Shown one piece after another: positions 12,904 through 19,755 of a DNA stretch of 19,755 nt. Origin of the DNA: DATAAM01 sp036260075 (GTDB lineage: Bacteria > Actinomycetota > Acidimicrobiia > Acidimicrobiales > JAHWLA01); NCBI GenBank assembly GCA_036260075.1, contig DATAAM010000090.1:1-19755 (forward strand), read 5' to 3'. How positions within the stretch are numbered: position 1 is the first letter of the stretch; every line of letters starts with the position of its first letter. The notes beneath the pieces are model-generated. The model saw nothing but the letters and a program-made list of their open reading frames with translations, did no database searches and was not told where the DNA came from. Both the position numbers and the translations under genes were made by a program.

Positions 12904-14767
12904 CGTCGTAGACGCGCACGCCCTCCCCCGTGCCCACGAGTCGCACGCCCGGCGTGGCGTCGAGGCGGGGCACCACGTCGGCCCACCGGGTTCCGGGCAG
13001 CAGCTCCGTCTGCACCACCACCGTGCGGACGTCGCGCCGCTTGAACACCTCCCAGGCAGGCGGTGACGGGAAGTCCTGCACGGACAGGATCACCTCCCAG
13101 TAGGAGGGCGGGTTGTACGAGCCGTAACCGTTCACGATGCGGCGGAAGTTCGCGGTCGACAGGTACAGGTGGTGCGTGTCGCGGGGGACGGTCTCGCCTC
13201 GCACGCCGCCGCTGTCGTCGAACTCGGTGGTCGGCAGGGCCAGCACCACGCCGCCTCGTTCTTCGATGTCGTGGTGGGCGTCGGTCATCTCGGGCGCCTC
13301 CACCATGGAGACGGTCGACGGCACCATCTCGAGCACCAGGAGGGCGACCGAGGCGGCGAGGACCGGCCGACGCCATCGCGCAGGCACCTGCACGAGGGTC
13401 CACGCGGCCACGATCACCAGGCCGAGAGGCACGACCGCACCCATCCTCGACGGCACGCGCGTGAGGCCCCCGAGCGTCTCGATGACCAGGAACGGCAGCG
13501 GCATCCCGTCCTCGTGGCCGCCCCAGCGGGGGCCGAGGCTGAACACGAAGCCCACGGCGGCCACGCACAGGCCGAGAGCAGGAACGGCCAGGCGGTGTCG
13601 CCGGTAGGCCATCAGGCCCAGCCCGGCCACTGACGCCATCGACAGCCACAGGCCGGGGAAGAGGTGCTTCTCGTAGGGCGCCTCCGTGGCGTCGTACCGC
13701 TCCGCCAAGGCCTCGTAGACGGGGCGCACCACCGCTCCGCCCCGCGGCGGCGAGAGGTAGGAGGAGGGAGTGGCCGACATTGTGCGGGCCACCTCCTGGG
13801 GATGGCGGTACGCGGGATAGCGGTCGCGCAGCGCCACGTAGGGCAGCGTGATCGGCACGCTCAGGACGAGGCCCAACCCCAGCCCGAGCGCGGCCCGACC
13901 GAGCACTCCCCAGGCGATCGGTCGCCGCGTGAGCGTCCAGACGGCCCAGCCCAGCACCACGAGGGCCATGAGGACGGCGCCGGTGAGGGAGGCCCACACG
14001 CCCGCCGCCGACGCCACCCCCAGCGCGACCACCCGGCGGACGTCGGCCCGGCGGCCCTCTCCCTGCGCCCGCAGCCGGACGAGGAAGAGCAGGACGTAGG
14101 GAACGGCGTAGACGGCCGACACGTGCAGGTGCGTCACCTGGGCGAGGCGCACCGGCATGACCGTGTAGGCGGTGGCGGCCACGAACGCCACGCCCCTCGA
14201 CCCGGTGAGCTCCCTCGCCAGGAGGTAGGCGCCCAGGCCCGCCACTGCGGGGAACAGCACCAAGCCGAGGTTCGCCACCAGCAGCGCGTTGTCGGTGGCC
14301 CAGTACAGCGGGGCCAGCGGCAGCGACATCCCCAGCATGTTCTCGAGGAGGGCGAGCGAGAGGTTCTCGGGGTCGTACAGGGTGGCGTCGAAGATGCGCA
14401 GCGGGTTGCCCAGCGCGGCGTGGCCGCCCCACCCGACCACGTACGCGTTCAGCAACGGATCGCCGAGGTCCATCGGAGCATGCGTGCTCGCCCGGCCCAC
14501 GAGCGGCCAGGTGGCCAGCACCATGGCCGTCAGCTGCGAGAGGAAGACGACGAGGCCTTCGAGCAGCGAGGCGCGCAGGGAGCGAGGCGGAGCGGCTTCG
14601 CTCGGCGCCCGTCCCGCCTCGGGGTCCTGGACGCGAGACGGGCGCGCGTCGGCGGGCACGGCTTCGGTGGCAGTCGAGTCGTCGGGCGGCACGATCGGCT
14701 CGACACGGTAGTGCCTCTCGCAGGCCCGACCACCCGGTACGCTCGCCGGCCGGACCGTTCGCACCAT
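12872..14767 (-). CDS. Multi-pass membrane protein, probable GT-C-type glycosyltransferase
   Basis: 631 residues from the ATG at 14767; the first 65 residues are Pro/Ala/Arg-rich and probably disordered, so a later start is possible. About ten to twelve hydrophobic spans lie between residues 70 and 480. After the first span comes a periplasmic loop with MDLGDPLLNAYVVGWGG (99-115), the acidic D-x-x-D-P type loop seen in polyprenyl-phosphate-sugar-dependent GT-C enzymes. A second outside loop contains YRHPQEVARTMSATPSSYLSPPRGG. The C-terminal 150 residues form a soluble domain (VLALPTTEFDDSGGVRGE, THHLYLSTANFRRIVNGYGSYNPPSYW). Its family is not one I can name. It converges on the acetyltransferase gene and is divergent from a second large membrane protein. 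A role in adding sugars outside the membrane is inferred. Confidence 0.88.
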   Translation of the reverse strand: MVRTVRPASVPGGRACERHYRVEPIVPPDDSTATEAVPADARPSRVQDPEAGRAPSEAAPPRSLRASLLEGLVVFLSQLTAMVLATWPLVGRASTHAPMDLGDPLLNAYVVGWGGHAALGNPLRIFDATLYDPENLSLALLENMLGMSLPLAPLYWATDNALLVANLGLVLFPAVAGLGAYLLARELTGSRGVAFVAATAYTVMPVRLAQVTHLHVSAVYAVPYVLLFLVRLRAQGEGRRADVRRVVALGVASAAGVWASLTGAVLMALVVLGWAVWTLTRRPIAWGVLGRAALGLGLGLVLSVPITLPYVALRDRYPAYRHPQEVARTMSATPSSYLSPPRGGAVVRPVYEALAERYDATEAPYEKHLFPGLWLSMASVAGLGLMAYRRHRLAVPALGLCVAAVGFVFSLGPRWGGHEDGMPLPFLVIETLGGLTRVPSRMGAVVPLGLVIVAAWTLVQVPARWRRPVLAASVALLVLEMVPSTVSMVEAPEMTDAHHDIEERGGVVLALPTTEFDDSGGVRGETVPRDTHHLYLSTANFRRIVNGYGSYNPPSYWEVILSVQDFPSPPAWEVFKRRDVRTVVVQTELLPGTRWADVVPRLDATPGVRLVGTGEGVRVYDVTEAAGTAPA

Positions 14768-14810
14768 CCGTCACAGCGTCCGCTCCCGGGAGAAAGGGGC
14801 CGCTCGCCCA
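14768..14810. promoter_or_regulatory. Divergent intergenic region between the two membrane-protein genes
   Basis: This 43-base gap separates two divergent starts and must carry both promoters, or the promoters lie inside the coding starts. I see no -35/-10 pair and no inverted repeat long enough to name. A GGGAGAAAGGGG stretch lies about 17 bases before the plus-strand GTG, farther away than a usual ribosome site. Confidence 0.35.
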
Positions 14811-17156
14811 GTGGGCACGATCTCGGTCGTCGTCTTCGACATCGCCTTCGTCGCCGTTGCCGGGATCGTCGGCCTGTACCTGGTGGGATGGCCGGTCAAG
14901 GCCCTCGTGCTCGGGAGGGCCGGGCGCGAAGACGATGCCGTCGTCACGCCGATCGTCGGGCTCGCCGTCGTCCAACTGTTCTCGTGGTACTGGGCCTCGC
15001 AGGAGCGAGGGCTCGAGAGCGGCATCCGCCTCCTCGTCGCGGGAGCCGCGATCGCGTCCGCAGTCATCGCCGTGGCTCGTCTGCTCCGTCAACGCCGTCG
15101 GCCGACGATGCCCCGATGGGTGCCGATGACCGCGGCCGTCCTCGTGCTCACCGGCGGGCTCTTCACGTTCCATCACGGGTCGGCCATCGTCGACGGCGAC
15201 TTCGCGCCGGTGTCGGCCGGGAACAACGACATCGCCGCGTACGCCTTCGTGGCCCAGCACCTCGGCGAGCACGGCCTGACGCTCGACGACCACCTCGCCA
15301 ACTACGAGATCGCCGTCGTGGCCAAGCGCGACGTCTTCGGCGCCTACGCCTTCGTGTCGGCGATGTCCGCTCTCACGGGTCGGCCGACGTGGCAGGTGAT
15401 CCTGCCTGCCATGCTCGCCGCCACGTTCCTGTGCGCGTTGGCCGCCTACTGCCTCGTGCGCCGGGTAGCCGTGGGGCGGGCCACCGCGTTGGTGGTCGCG
15501 CTGGCCGCCTGTTCCACGTTCCTGTTCGTGTACCTCCAGGTGAACTACTTCCTGTCACAGGTGCTCGGCACGGCGGCGGCGGCGGCCCTCCTCCTCGTCT
15601 ACGCGGACGCGGTGGGGGCGCCGCTCGATCGGCAACTGTGGCGCCCCGTCGTCCTGGCCTCGTGCGTGAGCGTCTCCCTGCTGCTCACCTATCCGCACAT
15701 GGCGTTCCTGGCGCCGCCCGTGGTGGCCGCGATGGCGATGGTGGCCGCTCTGGCCCGCGCTCGCGCGGTCCGCTCCCTGGTCCCCCCTGCCGTGCGCCTC
15801 GGCCTGCTCGTCGTGATCCCCCTCCTCGCCACCCTGGCGCTCCTCCCGGGACGCTTCCGGAGCTCGGTGGAGCGGACGCTCGACCTGAGCGACAGCGCCG
15901 CCGGTTGGCCGCTGCCGTTCCTCACGCCGCTCCAGTTCCTCGGGTTCCAGCGGTCGTTCCCGCGCCACCAGCCCGCTGCTCTGGTCGTCGGCTCGGCGGT
16001 CCTCGCTCTGGCGTCGCTGTGGTGTGCTCGCTGGCTGAGCAGGCGCCGGGCGGCGCCCACCCTGGTGGCGGCGGCAGGCGGCGTGGCGCTTGCCACCTAT
16101 CTCGTGGCCTACCTCCGCTACGGCTACTCGTACAACCAGTGGAAGTGGGGCACGTTCTTCGCACCGTTCCTCGTCGTCGGCCTCGCCGTCCCGATCGTGC
16201 TCGTCGCCGGGGAGGTGGCCCGACATCGTCGGCACGCCCGAGCGGCGGTCCCCGTGCTCGTGGCGACGGCGCTCCTGGTGGTGGGCACGGCCAACGCGCG
16301 CACTGCCTCGCTCGGCATCGTGCAGGTGGTCGACGGCTCCATGGAGGAGCTGGGCGACAGCGCCGCCGTGCGAGCGCTCCCCGCCGTGAACATCGACCTG
16401 TCCCCTTATTGGGAGACCATGTGGGCGGCCTACTTCCTGACCGAGGCGGGCGTCGGTACCATCCACCCGGTCAGCGCCAGCTATCTCACGGGCTCGGCTG
16501 CGCACGCCGAGTGGACGCTGCAACGAACCGACGACCCGAGGCCGCTGCTCCCGGGCCGCGAGGTGCGTCCGGTCAACGACGACTACCGACTGGTGCGCTT
16601 CGCCACCTCGCCGCCACCCGAGGGCACCGTCTACGTCATGGGCGACTGCGCCGGGCTCTACCGCTTCGCAGGCGGCCGTTGGACGGCTCTGGAGCGAACC
16701 GCCCCCGCCGGGCAGTACCGGTTCGCTGTCGCCTTCCGTGCCCAGCCGCCGGGCACCCGAGAGCCTCTGGTGGCACGGGGCCGACCGGGGCAGGCGGACC
16801 TCCTGGCCTTCGAGCACGTCGGCGACGGACGCGGCCGGTTCGTCCACCTCCACGTGGCCGCCGACCCCGCGCTCGGCGCCGAGCTCGCCTACGTGCCGGA
16901 CGTGCCCATGACGGTCGACCTGGTGCTCGACGAGGTCACCCGCACGGCAGCGGTCGTCGTCGACGGCCGAACGGTGTTGAACGTCGAAGCCGAGCTCTAC
17001 CCCGTGGGCGAAGCCGAGCCTCGTTTCGGCGTCGACGACATCGGAGTGGGCATACTCCCGGCCTTCTCGGGATCCCTGACCCCCCAACCGATCCCGTTAC
17101 CCGTCTGCGAGCAGTACCGGGCGACCGGCCGGCTGCCCCGACCCGCGGGGCCGTGA
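14811..17156 (+). CDS. Large multi-pass membrane protein with C-terminal beta-sandwich domain, probable GT-C-like
   Basis: 781 residues, GTG start (the Shine-Dalgarno is weak). About a dozen hydrophobic segments occur between residues 5 and 500. The first periplasmic loop has FHHGSAIVDGDFAPVSAGNND (about 120-140), with acidic residues suited to a GT-C catalytic site. YLRYGYSYNQWKWGTFFAPFL (about 435-455) is a further conserved-looking loop. From about 610 the protein is soluble: a short strand-rich segment, then VHLHVAADPALG, VPMTVDLVLDEVTRTAAVVVDGRTVLNVEAEL, a pattern like concanavalin/LamG beta-sandwiches, which often bind glycans. I cannot name a family. The tail ends one base before the convergent methyltransferase stop. 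Divergent orientation to the other membrane protein suggests a shared 43-base promoter region. Confidence 0.88.
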   Translation: MGTISVVVFDIAFVAVAGIVGLYLVGWPVKALVLGRAGREDDAVVTPIVGLAVVQLFSWYWASQERGLESGIRLLVAGAAIASAVIAVARLLRQRRRPTMPRWVPMTAAVLVLTGGLFTFHHGSAIVDGDFAPVSAGNNDIAAYAFVAQHLGEHGLTLDDHLANYEIAVVAKRDVFGAYAFVSAMSALTGRPTWQVILPAMLAATFLCALAAYCLVRRVAVGRATALVVALAACSTFLFVYLQVNYFLSQVLGTAAAAALLLVYADAVGAPLDRQLWRPVVLASCVSVSLLLTYPHMAFLAPPVVAAMAMVAALARARAVRSLVPPAVRLGLLVVIPLLATLALLPGRFRSSVERTLDLSDSAAGWPLPFLTPLQFLGFQRSFPRHQPAALVVGSAVLALASLWCARWLSRRRAAPTLVAAAGGVALATYLVAYLRYGYSYNQWKWGTFFAPFLVVGLAVPIVLVAGEVARHRRHARAAVPVLVATALLVVGTANARTASLGIVQVVDGSMEELGDSAAVRALPAVNIDLSPYWETMWAAYFLTEAGVGTIHPVSASYLTGSAAHAEWTLQRTDDPRPLLPGREVRPVNDDYRLVRFATSPPPEGTVYVMGDCAGLYRFAGGRWTALERTAPAGQYRFAVAFRAQPPGTREPLVARGRPGQADLLAFEHVGDGRGRFVHLHVAADPALGAELAYVPDVPMTVDLVLDEVTRTAAVVVDGRTVLNVEAELYPVGEAEPRFGVDDIGVGILPAFSGSLTPQPIPLPVCEQYRATGRLPRPAGP

Positions 17157-17157
17157 C

Positions 17158-17877
17158 TCACCGACGGGCGGTGGCGTCGCAGAGGAGGGAGGTGCCGATC
17201 GGCATCGCCACCCGGGCCTCTGCGGCGCACAGCCTGTCGAAGGTGCTCGACAGGAGCGACTGCTCTTCGCCGGCCGCGCTCGTGGGGTACGGGCGCTGGA
17301 GGATGCGCGAGAACAGGAGCGTCACCGGGATGAAGCTCATCCCGAAGTAGCGCAGGCGCTGGATCGTGAAGGCGTTCTCGAGCGCGGCCCGCAACGTGCG
17401 CTTCTTGTACCGCCGGTAGTGGCCGAGCTGTCGGTCGTGGTACCCGAACAGCGACTGCAAGGCGGGGACGCTCAGGATCAACCGACCCCCCGGCTTCAGC
17501 AACCGGTGGAGGCAGGCGACGGCGCCTGCCTCGTCTTCGATGTGCTCGAGCACGTCGTGCATGACGAGGACGTCGGCCACGGCTTCACCTTCGATCGCCT
17601 CGAGCCCGCTGAGGTGGACGCGACAGGCATGGCCCGCGGCGTCGCGCGCCGCCACCTCGAACGCCCGCGGATCGGGCTCGAAGGCCTCGACGGTGTAACC
17701 CGCTTCGGCGGCCATGCGGTTGAAGATGCCCACGCCACAGCCGACGTGGTACAGCACCTCGTTGCCGGGGCGCGCCGGGCCCAGCCAATCGATCGTGATC
17801 TCGTACTTCGTCCGCGCGTAGGTGTCGTCCTTGCGGAAGTCGTGGTCCTCGTCGGTGTAGCGGGCGTCGACGCTCAC
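17158..17877 (-). CDS. Class I SAM-dependent methyltransferase
   Basis: 239 residues; GTG at 17877 is inside the stop of the upstream glycosyltransferase (GTGA). The Rossmann-type SAM domain shows motif I as HVGCGVGIFNRMAAEAGYTV (about 43-62), then an acidic tip EAFEPDPRAFEVA, motif II/post-I VADVLVMHDVLEHIED (about 97-112) and LLKPGGRLILSVPAL. After this are the HDRQLGHYRRYKKRTLRAAL segment, common in methyltransferases from sugar and lipid clusters, and a hydrophobic FIPVTLLFSRIL near residue 185 that could touch the membrane. The substrate is probably a glycan or polyprenyl-linked sugar, by context only. It is the last gene of the transaldolase-GT2-methyltransferase operon. Confidence 0.93.
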   Translation of the reverse strand: MSVDARYTDEDHDFRKDDTYARTKYEITIDWLGPARPGNEVLYHVGCGVGIFNRMAAEAGYTVEAFEPDPRAFEVAARDAAGHACRVHLSGLEAIEGEAVADVLVMHDVLEHIEDEAGAVACLHRLLKPGGRLILSVPALQSLFGYHDRQLGHYRRYKKRTLRAALENAFTIQRLRYFGMSFIPVTLLFSRILQRPYPTSAAGEEQSLLSSTFDRLCAAEARVAMPIGTSLLCDATARR

Positions 17878-18869
17878 GACGCTGCGATCTCGCGTCCGAC
17901 GCGGCTGGGCTCGGCGAAGCCGATGGCGCGGTCGACGATGTACCGAGGTCGGCGTTTCACCTCGTCGTAGATGCGCCCGACGTACTGCCCCACGATCCCG
18001 AGGCAGATGAGCTGCACGCCGCCGACGAACAGCACGAGCACCACGATCGTGGGGTTGCCCAACGGGAAGTCGGTGCCTGTGACCTTGAGGAGCACGTAGA
18101 CGAGTGCGGTGAGGAACGCGCCGGCGGCGGCGAGGAAGCCGACGATGGTGCTTACGTTCAACAGCGCGCTGGAGAACGCCACGAGGCCATTGAGCCCGAT
18201 GCGCAGCGAACCGACGAACTGGTTGTAGTTGCCCTTGCCGGAGTACCGGGCGGGCCGGTCGAAGAGGACGGCCGTCTGCTTGAACCCCACGAGGGCGACC
18301 AAGCCACGCAGGAACCCGTGCGTCTCCTGGAAGCGCAGCAGCTCGTCGACGACCCGCCGGTCCATCAGCCGGAAGTCGCCGGTGTCGCGGGGGATCTCGA
18401 CCTCGCCGAAGCGAGCGATGACCTTGTAGCCGACCTTGGCCACGAGCTTCTTGATGCGGGTCTCGCCCGTGCGCTCCCGGCGCTGGGCGTAGACGACGTC
18501 GTAGCCCTCCCGCCACTTCTTCAGCATGTCGACGACCAGCTCGGGAGGGTCCTGGAGGTCGACGTCCATGACCACCACGGCGCGGCCCGACGCGTGCTCG
18601 ATGCCGGCCATCGTGGCCGTCGGCTGCCCGAAGCGACGGGAGAAGGCCAACAGCTTGACGGCCGGGTTCTTCTCGTGGGCGTCGATGATGAGCTGCTCGG
18701 TGCCGTCGGTGCTGGGGTCGACGGCGAACACGATCTCGTACGAGGCGACGTTCTCCCGCAGGATCGGCACGACGCGACGGAGGAACTCGGGAACGTTGCC
18801 CGCCTCGTTGTACGCGGGGACGACGATGGAGAGTTCGACCTCGTCCCGACCGATGCGCTCCACTGCCAT
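17874..18869 (-). CDS. GtrB/ArnC/DPM1-like polyprenyl-phosphate glycosyltransferase
   Basis: 331 residues, ATG at 18869, which shares its A with the stop of the transaldolase gene. The GT-A domain (1-225) shows ELSIVVPAYNEAGNVPEFL (12-30), IVFAVDPSTDGTEQL, FSRRFGQPTATMAGIEHASG, the metal-binding MDVDLQDPPEL (101-111), RDTGDFRLMDRRVVDEL, and RYSGKGNYN (208-216). Two membrane spans follow at about 234-262 and 273-299, as in GtrB and ArnC, with a cytoplasmic tail at YDEVKRRPRYIVD. Such enzymes load a sugar from a nucleotide donor onto undecaprenyl or decaprenyl phosphate at the inner membrane face. The product is the donor for GT-C enzymes, and two candidates lie next door. Sugar identity is unknown. 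Confidence 0.94.
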   Translation of the reverse strand: MAVERIGRDEVELSIVVPAYNEAGNVPEFLRRVVPILRENVASYEIVFAVDPSTDGTEQLIIDAHEKNPAVKLLAFSRRFGQPTATMAGIEHASGRAVVVMDVDLQDPPELVVDMLKKWREGYDVVYAQRRERTGETRIKKLVAKVGYKVIARFGEVEIPRDTGDFRLMDRRVVDELLRFQETHGFLRGLVALVGFKQTAVLFDRPARYSGKGNYNQFVGSLRIGLNGLVAFSSALLNVSTIVGFLAAAGAFLTALVYVLLKVTGTDFPLGNPTIVVLVLFVGGVQLICLGIVGQYVGRIYDEVKRRPRYIVDRAIGFAEPSRVGREIAAS

Positions 18870-19588
18870 CAGAGGCTGAAACCGGCCGCCTGGGCGTCGT
18901 TGCGGAACATCTCGACGGTCTCCAGGGAGAACTGCCGCAGGTCGTGGCCGAACAGCGAGAGCTTGGAAATCAGGTCGTTGGTGACGGTGATGACGTGGCA
19001 CCCGATGGCGTCGGCCTGGGCGACGTTGAGCACCTCTCGAGGGCTGGCCCAGATCAGCTCGAGGTTGGGCGCGGGTGCCAGCAGCGCCAGCGCCGCCGTC
19101 ATGAGCGGGACGGGATCGCGACCGGTGTCGGCGATCCGCCCGGCGAAGACGGACACGAACGAGCTCGGCCCGCCTTCGAGGCAGCGCACCACCTCTGCGA
19201 CCTGCTCCAGCGTCATGAGCGCGGTCACGTTGACGCTGATGTTCTCGGCAGCGAGCGTGCGCAGGAGCGGCCCGGAGCTCTCGCCGCGCGTGTTGGTGAT
19301 GGGGATCTTCACGTTGACGTTCGGCCCCCAACTACTGATCTTCCGCGCCTGCTCCAGCATCTCGTCGAACTCGTCGGAGAAGACCTCGAACGAGATGGGC
19401 TTGTCGGTCACCACGTCGAGGACCTCACGGGCGAACTGCTCGTAGTTGTCGACGCCCGCCTTGCGCATGAGGGTGGGGTTGGTGGTGAACCCCTTGACAA
19501 ACGGGTCGGCCGCCAGTGACCGGATCCCCTCCACGTCGGCGCCGTCGGCGAAGACCTTCACGCGCAGCGGGAGAGGCGAAGCAGTCAT
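18869..19588 (-). CDS. Transaldolase/fructose-6-phosphate aldolase-like (TalC type) protein
   Basis: 239 residues, ATG at 19588 with GGAGG (19595-19599) six bases upstream. The short transaldolase (TalC/FSA) pattern is clear: VKVFADGADVEGI with Asp14, KGFTTNPTLMRKAG with Asn37, and the Schiff-base lysine K94 in NVNVKIPITNTRG. Further on are NVTALMTLEQVAEVV, VSVFAGRIADTGRDPVPLM and IWASPREVLNVAQADAIGCHVITVT. It has the length of the small family members and complete active-site residues. Such enzymes transfer or cleave a three-carbon ketol unit. Its place as first gene of an operon with a glycosyltransferase and a methyltransferase suggests it supplies a sugar phosphate for surface glycan rather than serving general pentose phosphate flux; this is an inference. 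Confidence 0.92.
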   Translation of the reverse strand: MTASPLPLRVKVFADGADVEGIRSLAADPFVKGFTTNPTLMRKAGVDNYEQFAREVLDVVTDKPISFEVFSDEFDEMLEQARKISSWGPNVNVKIPITNTRGESSGPLLRTLAAENISVNVTALMTLEQVAEVVRCLEGGPSSFVSVFAGRIADTGRDPVPLMTAALALLAPAPNLELIWASPREVLNVAQADAIGCHVITVTNDLISKLSLFGHDLRQFSLETVEMFRNDAQAAGFSL

Positions 19589-19755
19589 GTGTGTCCTCCG
19601 CGGTCAGGTCGCAGCAGTGCGGCGTGCTCCAGCCGATAGATTACGACGGCCCCGGCTCCGCGTGAGCCATCCTGCCACGTCGGCCGCGCCCCGCACCAAC
19701 CGGCGACGAGACCGCTCGGGCCCGTCGTCCTCCGTGCGTGCAGCGCCGCATGCGG
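19589..19755 (-). other. Upstream region of the transaldolase operon; possible end of another gene
   Basis: The minus-strand sequence has the ribosome site GGAGG at 19595-19599. Two minus-strand frames stay open from the window edge. One ends at 19604-19606 and reads like a plausible Arg/Ala-rich gene end (LVRGAADVAGWLTRSRG). Another ends at a TGA overlapping the transaldolase ATG. A small AT-richer patch with TAATCT on the minus strand (near 19638-19643) could instead be a -10 element. I cannot choose between these from 167 bases. Confidence 0.25.

Noticed and set aside
12843..15293. A long minus-strand frame over both membrane proteins
   Set aside because: It is out of frame to the membrane protein on the same strand and antisense to the other; no hydrophobic spans or motifs.
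17135..17151. Possible terminator hairpin (GCCCCG/CGGGGC) at the end of the large membrane-protein gene
   Set aside because: The stem is only 6 bp, lies inside the coding region and has no T-tract.
13664..17350. A plus-strand open frame of more than 1200 codons
   Set aside because: It spans two real genes in opposite directions (the membrane proteins) and its translation is Arg/Pro/Gly-rich with no domain. It is a GC-bias shadow.
18870..19331. N-terminal extension of the GtrB-like glycosyltransferase
   Set aside because: It is an out-of-frame reading of the transaldolase gene; the GT-A domain begins at the ATG at 18869.

Overview
The window is very GC-rich (about 70% by eye), with strong G/C third-position bias, many GTG starts and genes packed with 1-7 base overlaps. 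Together with a mycothiol-type DinB/MDMPI protein and at least two starts that look leaderless, this points to an actinobacterium, perhaps an Acidimicrobiia-like lineage. The phylum is an inference; no rRNA or other marker lies in the window. I saw no tRNA, CRISPR array or insertion sequence.

Bases 1-3173 hold the most unusual part. A 5'-truncated, secreted-looking beta-helix protein (+) converges on a minus-strand pair. The pair is a short L,D-transpeptidase-like protein whose catalytic Cys position reads as Trp, and, overlapping its stop by 7 bases, a 559-residue protein. That larger protein joins a DUF4157 (eCIS_core) domain carrying HEATH, two annexin-like repeats and an uncharacterised C-terminal domain. 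DUF4157 proteins are often linked to extracellular contractile injection systems (eCIS), so the flank beyond base 1 deserves a look. Bases 3195-6174 are metabolic: an HxlR/SCP2 regulator and a DinB/MDMPI-family enzyme (-), divergent from an acyl-CoA dehydrogenase-family flavoprotein and a small unknown protein (+).

Bases 6175-8037 hold a CsbD-like/coiled-coil stress-type gene pair behind a possible SigB/SigF-like promoter, then a near-perfect 20-bp-arm hairpin, then queC (7-deazaguanine synthesis). A membrane-anchored TIM-barrel plus peptidoglycan-binding protein (8034-9362, minus) follows and shares a CTAG stop palindrome with queC.

Bases 9431-19588 form a surface-polysaccharide locus. On the plus strand come a GT2 glycosyltransferase, a Gfo/Idh oxidoreductase, a DegT-type aminotransferase and a hexapeptide N-acetyltransferase. 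The last three match the WbpB-WbpE-WbpD order of chemistry that builds a 2,3-diacetamido-uronic acid nucleotide sugar. Two large multi-pass membrane proteins (12872-14767 minus, 14811-17156 plus) are probably GT-C-like transferases. A minus-strand operon of transaldolase, GtrB/DPM1-like polyprenyl-phosphate glycosyltransferase and SAM methyltransferase closes the window. The genes fit a model in which precursors are made in the cytoplasm, loaded onto a polyprenyl carrier, and used by GT-C enzymes outside the membrane.
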